Assembly (NCBI GenBank): GCA_905221605.1 | Contig: CAJNDS010002492.1 | Coordinates: forward strand, 288,024-352,023 | DNA: 64,000 nucleotides | Direction of reading: 5' to 3' | Origin: Symbiodinium natans | Taxonomy: Eukaryota; Sar; Dinophyceae; Suessiales; Symbiodiniaceae | Shown here: positions 52,065 to 62,015 of the stretch, piece after piece | Layout of the letters: each line of letters opens with the position of its first letter | Position numbering within the stretch: the first letter of the stretch is position 1 | Notes under the pieces: model-generated | Seen by the model: the letters and a program-made list of their open reading frames with translations, nothing else | Databases searched by the model: none | What the model was told of the DNA's origin: nothing | Made by a program: the position numbers and the translations under genes

Positions 52065-52310
52065 TGTATATAAAGACAGAAATTTTAATCTTACATATGT
52101 CTATATTTATTTATGTATTTATTTATGTTTATATTTATATTTATATATATATATATATGTATTAAACCCTAAACCCTAAACCCTAAACCCTAAACCCTAA
52201 ACCCTAAACCCTAAACCCTAAACCCTAAACCCTAAACCCTAAACCCTAAACCCTAAACCCTAAACCCTTTACACACACATAGACATATATATATATATAT
52301 ATACATACAA
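52065..52310. repeat. Telomeric tract (15 CCCTAAA units) inserted in an AT microsatellite
   Basis: AT-rich microsatellite to 52160, about 15 pure CCCTAAA units at 52163-52267, then ACACACAT and (AT)n to 52305. The telomeric tract interrupts what looks like one microsatellite. Confidence 0.9.
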
Positions 52311-54475
52311 AGAAAATACACTTGAAGTTCGGGGAGCCCTAACGGCCCTAGCGTCGACAAGCCCCCCCAAAAATGTGTGTCTCTCTCCCATGTGTAAGTC
52401 CACGGCAGGCAGATGCAGCTCTGACATGTCTCAAGGACAGCCAGGAGGGTTTAGGGTTTAGGGTTTAGGGTTTAGGGTTTAGAGCAAGTTTAGGGATTGG
52501 AGTCTAGGGCCAAACCCAGGCGCCGTGGCTGAAAAGCACGCGAGAAAATGTTGACAACGCGTGCCTCTTGGGGAGTGCAACATCGTGCAAGAGAAATCAA
52601 GATGGAGGGTTTAGGGTTTAGGGTTTAGGGTTTAGGGTTTAGGGTTTAGGGTTTAGGGTTTAGGGTTTAGGGTTTAGGGTTTAGGGTTTAGGGTTTAGGG
52701 ATAAAGGTTCCAGCATTGGCTGCAAAGCCTGTTGTGCAATCTGGGCTTGAGGATCTTAAGAGCCAGATCTGAGCCTGCGAACCCTGCGAACCCTGCGGAC
52801 CCTAAACCCTAAACCCTAAACCTTAAACCCTAAACCCTAAACGGCCCTAAACCCTAAACCTTAAACCCCTTCGTCCCTTCGTTTCCGGGAGCCTCCTCCG
52901 TTAGCTCCACTCGAGGCGGCTCGGGCTCGCCATCCACCTGGGGTCTGGGGGTCTACCTGGGGGCTCTCCATTTACCTACTAGTTTTGGGGGTTTAGGGTT
53001 TAGGGTTTGGGGTTTGGGGTTTAGGGTTCGGGGTTTAGGGTGTAGGGTTGAGGGTTGAGGGTTGAGGGGTGGACTAAATTGTGGGTTTTGGGGGTCGCAG
53101 GTACATCAAGAAGCTGCTACAATCGAATCTCGGTTTAGGGTTTAGGGTTTATTGCCCTTCTGCTTGCCCGATGACGGCTTAGGCGAACCTATTTCAAGCT
53201 TCCGGCCTTGCGTGGAAGCTTCGTATTCAGCTAAGCACACAGCTTCTGGCTTCCGAATCAGAAAGAGTCCCGAACCCACACAGACATCCATACATGGTAA
53301 GCGTGCATGTCCTTTTCTGCAGGTCTGGGGTTTGAGGACCTGAGTGTGTCCATCTACCGTAGACCTACCAGGACGAGCTATTCTACCCTATGGGGATAAT
53401 AATCCGAATAGCCCATCCTGGTATGCTGCAGAATCTGTGTCAGCCTCCATCTGCGCCTCCGTGTCTTTGGGGGCCTCCAGAATCAGGCATGCTACACTAG
53501 TGGGACGCCCAGCCGAAGAGTCAACCTCATGCAAACTACAATTACCTGCAGGGTTCAACATCCAGCTCGAATGTTCTGACGCATTTTGCAAGTAAAGTGG
53601 ACCGAGCAAATGCAAATCAGTCTATGCAGGGCTGTCGGCCTTACCGTGCAACACACGCAGGCAGAACAGATTGACATGAGCCAGGAAGAACAATTTCAGA
53701 ATGGCCCCGGTTCATGTTCCACGAGATGCATGGAAATACTTCAGACACCACAGGAACTGCATGAACTGCCCACCAGCAAGAATCTCATTCCCGGCCTCTT
53801 CCTTGGGGGCTGCGTCTGGAACCTTTGTGAGATCATGGCTAAAACCCAAAGGGTCCAAGGTCCAGAAAAGCTTTGGGCTACTAAACCCTAAACCCTATCC
53901 CGTTCTCGAACCCCTGAGTATCCACGACAGGAAACATGGGCCCTGTGGGGAAGGGTCAGGACTCTGAGGAGGTCTCTGTGCTTTGCTTGTGCTTTTGGGG
54001 TTTCCGCATGTTCGGGCTTGGCGGGCGTTTAAGGGGGTTTGGGGGATTGCGACGACGACGACGAAACCTTTGTCGCATACAACCTAATTCCATATCTGCA
54101 CCCTCTGAGCCCTCCGGGGCCCTAAAACGCAGCTCGAATGTCTGGGCTCAGTGCAGCCTCTCCTTCAGCAGCCTGCGCGCAGATCTGCAGCACGAGCCCT
54201 CATGGATTAAAACCTTTCAATCCGAACCCAAGACCATGAAAAGGTTCGCCTAAGCCACTACCTCCCCAAAAACAGAAGCTCAACCCTGAACCCTAGACCT
54301 TAAACCCGAAACTCTATAAACACTAAACCCTAAACCCTAGACCCTAGACCCTAAACCCAAATCTACAGCGCCCGTGCTGAGGACCAGGAACGATCCGAGA
54401 CAGCATGGCCTTCTTCGGTGCAGGTTCGTGCACGGTGTGCTACAGGAAGACTGATAGGATGCCACGCTTCACAAT
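52311..54475. other. Unassigned region with a long plus-strand open stretch
   Basis: TTTAGGG tracts at 52446-52490 and 52606-52700; mixed ones at 52797-52870 and 52985-53070. The plus strand is open from 53152 to 53595 except one TGA (53341), then in another frame from 53586 to 53891 and in a third to 54253. This could be a decayed or intron-split gene, but the peptides show no domain and the minus strand (53388-53615) is also open. Confidence 0.35.
52606..52700 (+). repeat. Telomeric tract, TTTAGGG, about 13 units
   Basis: Uninterrupted units. Confidence 0.95.
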
Positions 54476-55430
54476 GGTTAATGTGTATGAATCAACAAGT
54501 ACATACATATGTGCATGTTAAAATATGTATATACATGCATATGTGCCAATAATACGCATATACATGTTTTTTGATGTTGCATGTATTGCATATTACGCAT
54601 CATACATGTATATTACATATGTGATGCAGACTGTCCGTTCCTGAACTACAGTTGGTACGTAGTAAGTCCTCAAGAACGTTTTTGGTGAACTGACATGCTC
54701 ACAAGTAGCTTGTCTTTGATCATTCCACGTTGACAGTAGCGCATGGCCGAAGATCCAGTTCTACCATGCTAAGGCTGCTAAGGATGCGGGTGTCTGTAAA
54801 ACACGCTTGCGCCGCTGTAGTTGCCATGACCTGAACCCTGCAAACCGTGTTTTTTGTTGGCATCCATGGTGCCCTTCTTGCTTCAGGGCTCTGGGTAGAC
54901 CCCAAACCCTAAGCCCCATAGAGCGCAGAAGCCCTGAAACCGTGGCTAGAACCCACCCAAATCGTAAACCCTAAACCCTAAACCCTAAACCCTAAACCCT
55001 ATAACCCTATAACCCTATAACCCTACACCCAAAACCCTTGGCCTGGGCAGCAGCCTCCTGCCCAGACTTCTGCGGCTGGCTGGGTTGAGGAGGTACCATA
55101 GGAGTTGCTTTGAGGTTTCGTTTTGAGAGCCCTGATTAAACCCTTTGTAGGCTCGGACTTCTTTCGAGCCCTCAACCCTAAGACACGAAATTTGTGCACT
55201 AGGCTCTGGATGATGCCAGTTTGGCATGAGATGCCCGGTCCTGCTGCATAGCTTCTCGCTGCTGTGCCCACTCCGCCTGCCACGCTGCGTTTGGATTCCA
55301 TGGTGAATGTTCTTACTCTACCCAGCGAAGAGGCCCCCCGAGCCACTCTGGCCCGCCGCCCATGGTGAATCTCTCTCTCTCTCTCTCTCTCTCACATCTC
55401 TCTCTCACAGCTGAATTCGGATCTACCTGA

Positions 55431-55513
55431 AGGCTCCAATGTAGTTCCTTTCTGGGTTCCTTATAGGGGATTCTAGTATACTTCCCCAAACTGGTACTAC
55501 TTATAGGAGCTTT
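55431..55513. repeat. Fold-back repeat, family 2
   Basis: AGGCTCCAATGTAGTTCC, CTTATAGGGGATTCTAGTAT and GGTACTACTTATAGGAGC; matches the copy at 49661 over its whole length. Confidence 0.75.
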
Positions 55514-55854
55514 TATGGTAGTTTGAGAAGCTTCTTAGGGGGAGAAAGACATTGCGGGGGATAGGTTCAAGGGAAGGCAGCTGTGATTCAGGCTCTCGGA
55601 TGAACCCTGAATAACTCAATGTCCCACAACCCCTGTAAATCAAAGCTGCCAACCTCACATACAAGACAATAAACAAAGTCTATAGATGTATAAACACTCA
55701 CATATGTATATCTACAGACATCGAACCCTAAACCCTGAACCCTTAACCCTAACCCTTTTGGGGCTTCGTTGGGTCCCCAACAAAAAAAGACGTGAGTTTT
55801 CGTGATTTGTTGGGGGAGATGGCCTGCTTCTCTTGCATCTCCAACCTCGGCACA

Positions 55855-56042
55855 GGGATGTTACCACTTACCCTAACAGTCCTTAACATTCTAATGCGGG
55901 GTGCTAGAATCCCTATTCAAGACGTAGAACCCTTCTTTCTGCTTCAGGGTCCTAAACCCTAAACCCTAAACCCTAAACCCTAAACCCTAAACCCTAAGCC
56001 CTAAGCCCTAAGCTCTGTCGTATAAAGGGGGAACATCCCAAA
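55855..56042. repeat. Fold-back repeat, family 1, with a telomeric tract inside
   Basis: GGGATGTTACCACTTACC and AACAGTCCTTAAC at the left; GGGGGAACATCCC at the right. Encloses eight CCCTAAA units (55950-56010). Same architecture as 48366-48508. Confidence 0.7.
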
Positions 56043-56144
56043 CCTTTGGGTTTGTGATTCTGGGCCTTCGCACCCTTGCAGGGCAGAAGCGCTACGAGGG
56101 AGTCAAGGAGCTGTAGGGTTTAGGGTTCAAGGGGCTAAGGGTTT

Positions 56145-56215
56145 ATATATAAAGAAATTAAAATGTACACATATATATCTATGTATATATAAGTGTATAT
56201 ATATATATGATTCAG

Positions 56216-56290
<75 letters not shown>
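56145..56290. repeat. AT microsatellite followed by a 71-bp C run
   Basis: (TA)n up to 56212, then an uninterrupted run of about 71 C (56217-56287). The longest pure homopolymer in the window. Confidence 0.9.
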
Positions 56291-56291
<1 letters not shown>

Positions 56292-56293
<2 letters not shown>

Positions 56294-56766
56294 ACCCCCC
56301 CCCCCCCCTGTGGTGTGGTTGGGGGTTGGTTTTAGGGTTTTAGGGTTTAGGGTTTAGGGTTTAGGGTTTAGGGTTTTAGGGTTTTAGGGTTTTAGGGTTT
56401 AGGGTTTAGGGTTTAGGGTTTAGGTTTAGGGTTTTAGGGTTTAGGGTTTAGGGTTTAGGGTTTAGGGTTTAGGGTTTTCCCCGCGGATGGGGTACTAAGA
56501 TGATCCCCCCCCCCCCCCTGTGGTGTGGTTGGGGGTTGGTTTTAGGGTTAGGGTTTAGGGTTCAGGGTTTTAGGGTTTAGGGTTTAAGGTTTAAGACTTA
56601 AGGTTTAGGGTTTAGGGTTAGGGTTTAGGTTTTACGGTTTGGGGTTTAGGGTTTACAAATTAGGGGTTTAGGGTTTAGGGTTTAGGGTTTAGGGTTTAGG
56701 GTTTAGGGTTTAGGGTTTAGGGTTTAGGGACCGTAGAGTAGGCTTGGGGGGGGGGGGGATACCAGG
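56292..56766. repeat. Telomeric block framed by GGTACC-C run and G run-GATACC
   Basis: Starts GGTACC plus a C run and TGTGGTGTGGTTGGGGGTTG, then TTTAGGG units; at 56503 the C run and the same 40-bp sequence recur, followed by more TTTAGGG units to 56730, and it ends with a G run and GATACC (56758-56764). The inverted GGTANCC-C run ends recall the transposon tips. No coding capacity. Confidence 0.6.
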
Positions 56767-57211
56767 GGGGGGGGGGGGGGGGGGGCCCAGGACGCTCGAC
56801 GCTGAACCATATGATTCATACATATATACACACACAAACATATATATATATATATACATAAGGGTTAAGGGTTTGGGATGTAGGGGTTAAAGGGTTTTTT
56901 GCCTCAGGGCCTGAATGCGCAAGTGGAGCGTACGCATAAAACTCCGAAACGCCCTTGCCAGCTTCAACGTCCCAACTCTCCGGCCTTAAGAGAAGCTCGC
57001 CCCCAAACAATCTCAACTGAAACGGAGCCATTTAGGTTTCGCCACCCGCCTAGCTGACACGGTTTATGGTTTAGGGATTAGAGAGAATGTAGCAACCGCT
57101 GCAATGATGTCTGTCCCTGACTCAAAATGAACCCTAAAACCTCATTGGGTTAAGGGTTTGGGGCTTTGGGTGTAGGGTCTCCACACAAGCCGAACCCTGA
57201 AAGCCCCTTGC

Positions 57212-57294
57212 GAGTCTGAGCTCGGGACAGCTTCTGTTGGGTGGCCTGCTGGCGTTGCAACTCGAAGTCCGCATCTGCCTTCTCCTATAATGCT
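57212..57294 (-). CDS. Probable exon, coiled-coil protein
   Basis: On the minus strand it starts right after AG (57296-57295) and stays open to a GC donor near 57211. The peptide (EKADADFELQRQQATQQKLS and a few more) has the Glu/Gln/Lys-rich composition of a coiled coil, whereas the plus strand is nondescript. Neighbouring exons were not found. Confidence 0.4.
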
Positions 57295-57311
57295 TTGTTT
57301 AAGCCAGGGTG

Positions 57312-57450
57312 GTAGGGTTTAGGGTTTAGGGTTTAGGGTTTAGGGTTTAGGGTTTAGGGTTTAGGGTTTAGGGTTTAGGGTTTAGGGTTTAGGGTTTAGG
57401 GTTTAGGGTTTAGGGTTTAGGGTTTAGGGTTTAGGGTTTAGGGTTTAGGG
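57312..57450 (+). repeat. Longest telomeric tract: TTTAGGG, about 20 pure units
   Basis: 139 bp of uninterrupted TTTAGGG. It is answered by eight CCCTAAA units at 57586-57645, giving an inverted pair around a 135-bp single-copy stretch. Confidence 0.97.
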
Positions 57451-57459
57451 TGCAAAGCT

Positions 57460-58848
57460 TTATGCAAGGCAAAGCTTTTTTTACAGCAGGCCTCGGGAAG
57501 CGGCAACCTGGTCCCACAGGCACTGCTTAAAGGGCATATAATGAGGCCGACATCTCTGGAGAGACTATCTGGAAAGGACACAAGGCAAACCCTAAACCCT
57601 AAACCCTAAACCCTAAACCCTAAACCCTAAACCCTAAACCCTAAACCGGAATACGAGGCTTCCAAGCCAGAACCTTAGATCGACGCAGGCTAGGGGTAAG
57701 ATGCAGAAGGTGCGGGTGCTGAAGGCAGCGGTTTTGGCTAGGAATGGCCCCAAATGACACTAAGTCCTAAACCTAAACTCTAAACACACTCAAATAGCGA
57801 CACTCCTCACCGAACATTCTCGCGAGAAGCTACCCTGCGAAATCTCCTGCAAACCTCAAATTCCAACAGGAAAATTTCCACGATTTACTCGTGTCGAATA
57901 GGGCCTTGGGGCCTCCATCTGTATAAATACGTATGCATACATGCGTATGTCTGAGTGTATATGTGTGTGTGTACATTTATGCGTTCTTTGTATCAAAGGG
58001 AACTGCTCATAAGGGGGTGCCATGGTATGGTGACATCGCAAGAGTCCTGCTTCTCTTTTCGCAGCTGCTCGTACACGTGCTCCAGGTAGTCAGCACTCGG
58101 CTGTCCCAACTCGGCCATCAGGCTAGCATGACTTGATTCTCTCATCTGTCCGTCTGCGCGTGCGCCTGCGCCTGCGTGCGCGCGTGGGCGTGTGTGGGTG
58201 TGCATAGTCTGCTCGGCGGGCTAGGTCCCAGCTTGCCTCTGCCCCCTGTTTGTTGCCATGGAGTCTGGGCATCCGGACAAGGACCTTGGCTACCCGCTTG
58301 AAGTGGGGAAGCCGAAATCGAGTGACTGCCTCGCCGCGGACAGGCTCTGACTGTCTTGGGTCCTGTTCGTCTAGGTTTGCAGCTATAGAGCTGCTAGCTC
58401 TCATGCACCGGTAGCTAGAGCGCAGCAGACAATCCGGAGTTGCTCCCATGTCATGCCAACCCCCCCCCCCTCCCCCCCCACCGCCCCCACAATCTTCGCG
58501 ACCTGAACACGCTCCTCCTTGAGCAAGTTGTTACGCACCTGCCAAAGATGGGGCTAGTCTGAACCATCGTGAGGAAGGACTGGCGTGGAGGTGCTGTTGA
58601 AGCTTACAGAGCGAGATGTGTGTGCGCCGAGGATGGGCAGTGTTGTTCAGAACTGGGGCAGCCACCCACCAGCCTTCTCCCCAAACTCAGAAAGAGAAAC
58701 ATCTTAGTTGTCCAGTACCTAGGGGTTTTAAAGGTTAACCTTTCGGGTTATAAAGGGGATTATATTAACCCAAAAAGGTTAAAGGTTACCTACTCTACCC
58801 TAAACCCTAAACCCTAAACCCTAAACTCTAAACCCTAAACCCTAAACC
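57460..58848. other. Unassigned region
   Basis: Contains CCCTAAA units at 57586-57645 and 58798-58850, a C-rich stretch near 58460-58490, and a family 4 repeat (58700-58800). The minus-strand frame at 58123-58449 (108 codons, Arg-rich) is the longest and lacks a known domain; the plus strand at 57933-58136 is open across it. Confidence 0.4.
58700..58800. repeat. Dispersed repeat, family 4
   Basis: CTTAGTTGTCCAGTACCTAG, AAAGGTTAACCTTTCGGG, AAAGGGGATTATATTA and AAAAAGGTTAAAGGTTACC; same order as at 45662. Confidence 0.65.
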
Positions 58849-58995
58849 CTAAACCCCAAACATATAATCAGCCCTTGCTGTGAAGCCACTGTCTTGAAGC
58901 TCCAGCGCCAAAAAAGTTGCCAATGTTGATGGGTCAACAGCTGGAAGCCCTTCAGCGAGAACCCTGCCCGAGCAAAGGTCGCTGGGCTTGATAGC
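58849..58995 (-). CDS. Probable exon following 59098-59157
   Basis: Starts right after AG on the minus strand, in phase with the preceding exon, and is open to a TAG at 58851-58849. It reads RVLAEGLPAVDPSTLATF and LALELQDSGFTA. The stop falls in the first telomeric unit, so the true end may be an earlier GC donor (ACA|GCAAGG near 58888) with the telomeric tract in an intron. No family recognised. Confidence 0.4.
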   Translation of the reverse strand, partial: AIKPSDLCSGRVLAEGLPAVDPSTLATFLALELQDSGFTARADYMFGV

Positions 58996-59097
58996 CTTAG
59001 GGTTTAGGGCCGTTTAGGGTTTAGGGTTTAGGGCTTAGGGTTTAGGGTTTAGTGTTTAGGGTTTAGGGTGAACCCTAAACTCTCATAAAAACCGGGC

Positions 59098-59157
59098 CTC
59101 TAGGAACAAAATGTCTCGCTGCTGGGCGGCAGCGGCAGCTTGGAGGATCTGCTTCAC
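59098..59157 (-). CDS. Probable exon, helical protein
   Basis: Exactly 20 codons between an AG acceptor and a GC donor on the minus strand, reading VKQILQAAAAAQQRDILFLE. It joins to 58995 in phase 0, and both borders share AGGC, the same direct-repeat habit seen in ECH1. The intron between (58996-59097) carries TTTAGGG units. Confidence 0.45.
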
Positions 59158-59269
59158 CTTCGTCACGAGGGGTTTAGGGTTTAGGGTTTAGGGTTTAGGG
59201 GGTTTACCGTCTAGGGCCTATAGTCTGGTTGCACCTACGGGCTTCCGCCAGGGGTTTTGTCAGCCCCGC

Positions 59270-59435
59270 AGTCCTCTAAGCAGGTTATAAGTAGAAGTGT
59301 AATTGGGGTTCTACGTAACCTCCAAGCACCCGCAAGGTTGCTGCACTTGCAAGCCCCTAAGTCCTCCAAGCAGGTGATAAGTTTATGTTATACGTAACCT
59401 CCTAAGTTCCCGCAAGGTTCACCAACAAAACGACC
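59270..59435. repeat. Pair of related 65-bp repeats
   Basis: GTCCTCTAAGCAGGTTATAAG ... CGTAACCTCCAAGC at 59270-59335 and GTCCTCCAAGCAGGTGATAAG ... CGTAACCTCCTAAG at 59371-59415; both end before CCCGCAAGGTT. Another small introner- or MITE-like family, in tandem. Confidence 0.6.
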
Positions 59436-59506
59436 CCCACAGGCCGGTACCGCGAGGGAAAACTCTCTGAAAACTGTCCTGCAGATGTTGCACCCTCCCG
59501 ACTTAT

Positions 59507-59657
59507 ACCTGTAACGCCAATTACCTACAGCTTTTATGGCTTGTACCTACTAATTAAGAGTTAAGTACTGGACCCTCTTTACCTACACTTTTATGGGTTA
59601 TACCTAGTAAGTATTTGTAGTTACTACTAATTAAACTGTAGGTAAATAGAGCCCCAG
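59507..59657. repeat. Fold-back repeat, family 3 (composite)
   Basis: Two left arms (TTACCTACAGCTTTTATGG, then TTTACCTACACTTTTATGGG) and a right arm TAATTAAACTGTAGGTAAAT. Largest copy of the family. Confidence 0.65.
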
Positions 59658-61890
59658 GGAATGTCTAAGAAGGTCTTCGTGTCGGTACTTACGCCTTTGC
59701 TTTGGCGTACCCGATAAACTTTGGATTGGCGACCCAGGAATTGAGCGCACGCTTTATTGAACTTTATTGCTGCGGGTGCCGAGCAGGATCTGGGATAACG
59801 ACGAGCCACAGCGACATGACGGACTATACAATGTCTTGGTCTTCTTGGGGCCTAAACTATCTAAAAACCCTTTTCTCGGCATGGGCTGTGGTCTCGTTGG
59901 GTGCGGGCTGCAAGCTACACAGGTTGTGCAGGCACTTGGCATGCTCATCGCAGGACCACCTTGATATTGCATAGGTGCTTCATCGACCGGTCGGTCTTTC
60001 GTTTTGGGCTTGTAGACTAGTGCTTAGTGCTGCCGGCTGCGGCGCTGAGGGTCATCGCATGAATGTTACCTTTGGGATGTCGCCGGATGCATTCGTTTAG
60101 GGTTTAGGGTTTAGGTGCTTATCAGAAAGAGTTGCGCAGCAGGCATCCGGAATACCCCGGCGCCATCCCTGATCCTTCCACCTTCACATGGGGCTTTACG
60201 ATACGAGAGGTACCTTATTGGGGTCCTAGATAAGGGAATCCTACCAGTAGAGGTACCTTATTGGGGTCCTAAATAAGGGAATCCTACCACTTGGGGGTCT
60301 ATTCTGGGGCTCCCTGCCCTTGTCATTGAAACCCCAAACTTGGACCCATCCCACTTTGCACATGCACCCATCATTGCAGAACGGCCCGTAATATACAACT
60401 GAACCCACCTCCCTAAACCCTAAACCCTAAACCCTAAACCCTAAACCCTAAACCCTCCTAAACCCTAAACCCTAAATCCACTTCGACTCATCACCAAAGC
60501 CCACAAAGCCCTGAGGGGTTTTCCGAGCCTTTGCCTCCACTCCTACACACGCAAAAACCGAACCTGGGGCTCGGCTTAACCTACTTTTTTTTTCTTTGGG
60601 GGGGGGGGGGGGGTTCTACTTATATGGGTTTAGGGTTTTTGGAGTCACAGGACACACCCTGTGATCTCAAGTTCGTTGAAGCACCCGCCACGAGGCCCGC
60701 AAGCACTCGTAAAGGCAATGTCCACGGCGTGGCGCGGGTTTTGACTTCTTGTGTTAAACTAAGGAGGCAGGTTTTATGGGGGCTTACAGGACTTTCTTGA
60801 GTTTTTGACAGGGTTTTGATTTAGGGGTCGACAGGGTTTCATATATTGGTTTAGGGTGCAAGAGCCTATGCCGAAAGGTTATTCTTTCCAGGGGTGTATA
60901 GGAACCCTAAACCCTAAACCCCGAAACCCTAAACCGACCCTAGGAAAGATGCAGGTTCTGAGCTCCGGACTTTAGGTGAGGGTTTTGGGCCCCCTCCAAC
61001 CCCTTCCGTGTCAGAAGGAGCTGCAAATACGTTAGTTGCTACTACACTGACAGCCCTTTGCTAACTACCCCAGTTTGGGGTCTATAGGGTTGAGGGCTTA
61101 GGGTTTAGGGGCTACGTACCCCTAAACCCCAAAACTCTCGGGTTTAGGGTCTATATATATATATATATATACGTAGGGTTAAGGGTTTAGGGTTTAGGGG
61201 CCCAAGTCTACACGCCGGCGACGGCCTCCACGGTGAGAGAGGCTTGGGTACAGCAGTGGGCGTAGACCGGAGTTACAACGTTCACTTAGGGGCTGCAGAC
61301 CCTGCCCAAAAAAGGATTAACCTTTTACATATTTCGGATTCTATATTACCAAAAAGGTTTAAGCGCGACGCACTCAAAGCAGGTGCCCGGCGTCGAGCGT
61401 GAGACGTGCTACAAGTTACAGATTCAGCAGTCATTCTGAAAGCCCTAGGGGAGAGGTCTGGGTGGATGAGGGGGATACGATAGTTGTACTTCAGGATACG
61501 AGCTCTGGGGAAACTAAGCCCGTCGAATCTGACTAATCTGACTCGAGATCCGGAGAACCCGCACGCGGCCGTCCGCGTAAGAGTCTCGGGCGGTACGAGT
61601 GATTTCGCAGCATCCCTGCGTTTAGGGAGAAAGCGAGTGGCCGGTGACTTCTTTGTAGCCCGAGGATAAGCATGAGTTCCGAGAAAGACGACGCCAGCCC
61701 TGAAAACTCCATTCCGTGATGCGCAGTGTAAGCCTTCATAAGCCTGAGGCGACCTGCAGCCCAATGGAGATGGGTTGAAGTTCTTTCCCGAAGGGGGGGG
61801 GGGGGGCTGCTTGGAGGCTGACGACGACACACGCACACATACAGAATTGTTCCCAACAACTCTCCTAAACGCAAACGCCAATATGAACAA
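59658..61890. other. Unassigned region
   Basis: 59700-59974 is single-copy and open on both strands; the minus frame starts MQYQGGPAMS. Family 9 repeat in tandem at 60203-60335, a G run at 60599-60614, telomeric runs at 60412-60478, 60900-60940, 61085-61110 and 61180-61200, (AT)n at 61151-61171. The minus frame 61282-61893 (203 codons) is the longest outside the transposon, but it has no domain, is interrupted in composition by a Pro run from a C/G tract, and its opposite strand is also partly open. Confidence 0.4.
60203..60335 (+). repeat. Dispersed repeat, family 9, tandem left halves
   Basis: GAGAGGTACCTTATTGGGGT ... AAGGGAATCCTACCA occurs twice (60206 and 60247), followed by GGGGGTCTATTCTGGGGCTC. 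Confidence 0.6.
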
Positions 61891-61892
61891 CA

Positions 61893-61899
61893 TGATATA

Positions 61900-61943
<44 letters not shown>

Positions 61944-62015
61944 GTTTTATTATTATCATTCATAATATAATTATTAATATTTGTTTGATGTATATGTATA
62001 TATATATATATATAT
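61893..62015. repeat. AT microsatellite block
   Basis: (AT)n at 61893-61938 and 61988-62013 around an ATTATTATCATT stretch. Confidence 0.9.

Larger units (their letters stand above)
54476..57211. other. Unassigned, repeat-rich region
   Basis: AT-rich ACATATGTGCAT-type stretch (54480-54625), a CCCTATAAC run (54990-55030), a CT microsatellite (55371-55393), families 2 (55431) and 1 (55855), and the homopolymer/telomeric complex at 56145-56870. Frames at 54720-54905 and 55015-55346 (minus) are short and unassigned. Confidence 0.4.

Noticed and set aside
53152-53595. Plus-strand frame of 148 codons with one TGA
   Set aside because: Could suggest a recoded stop or decayed gene, but the opposite strand is open too and the peptide matches nothing known.
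61282-61893. 203-codon minus-strand ORF, longest outside the transposon
   Set aside because: No domain, compositionally uneven, partly built on a G run, and without splice or homology support; left in a region entry.
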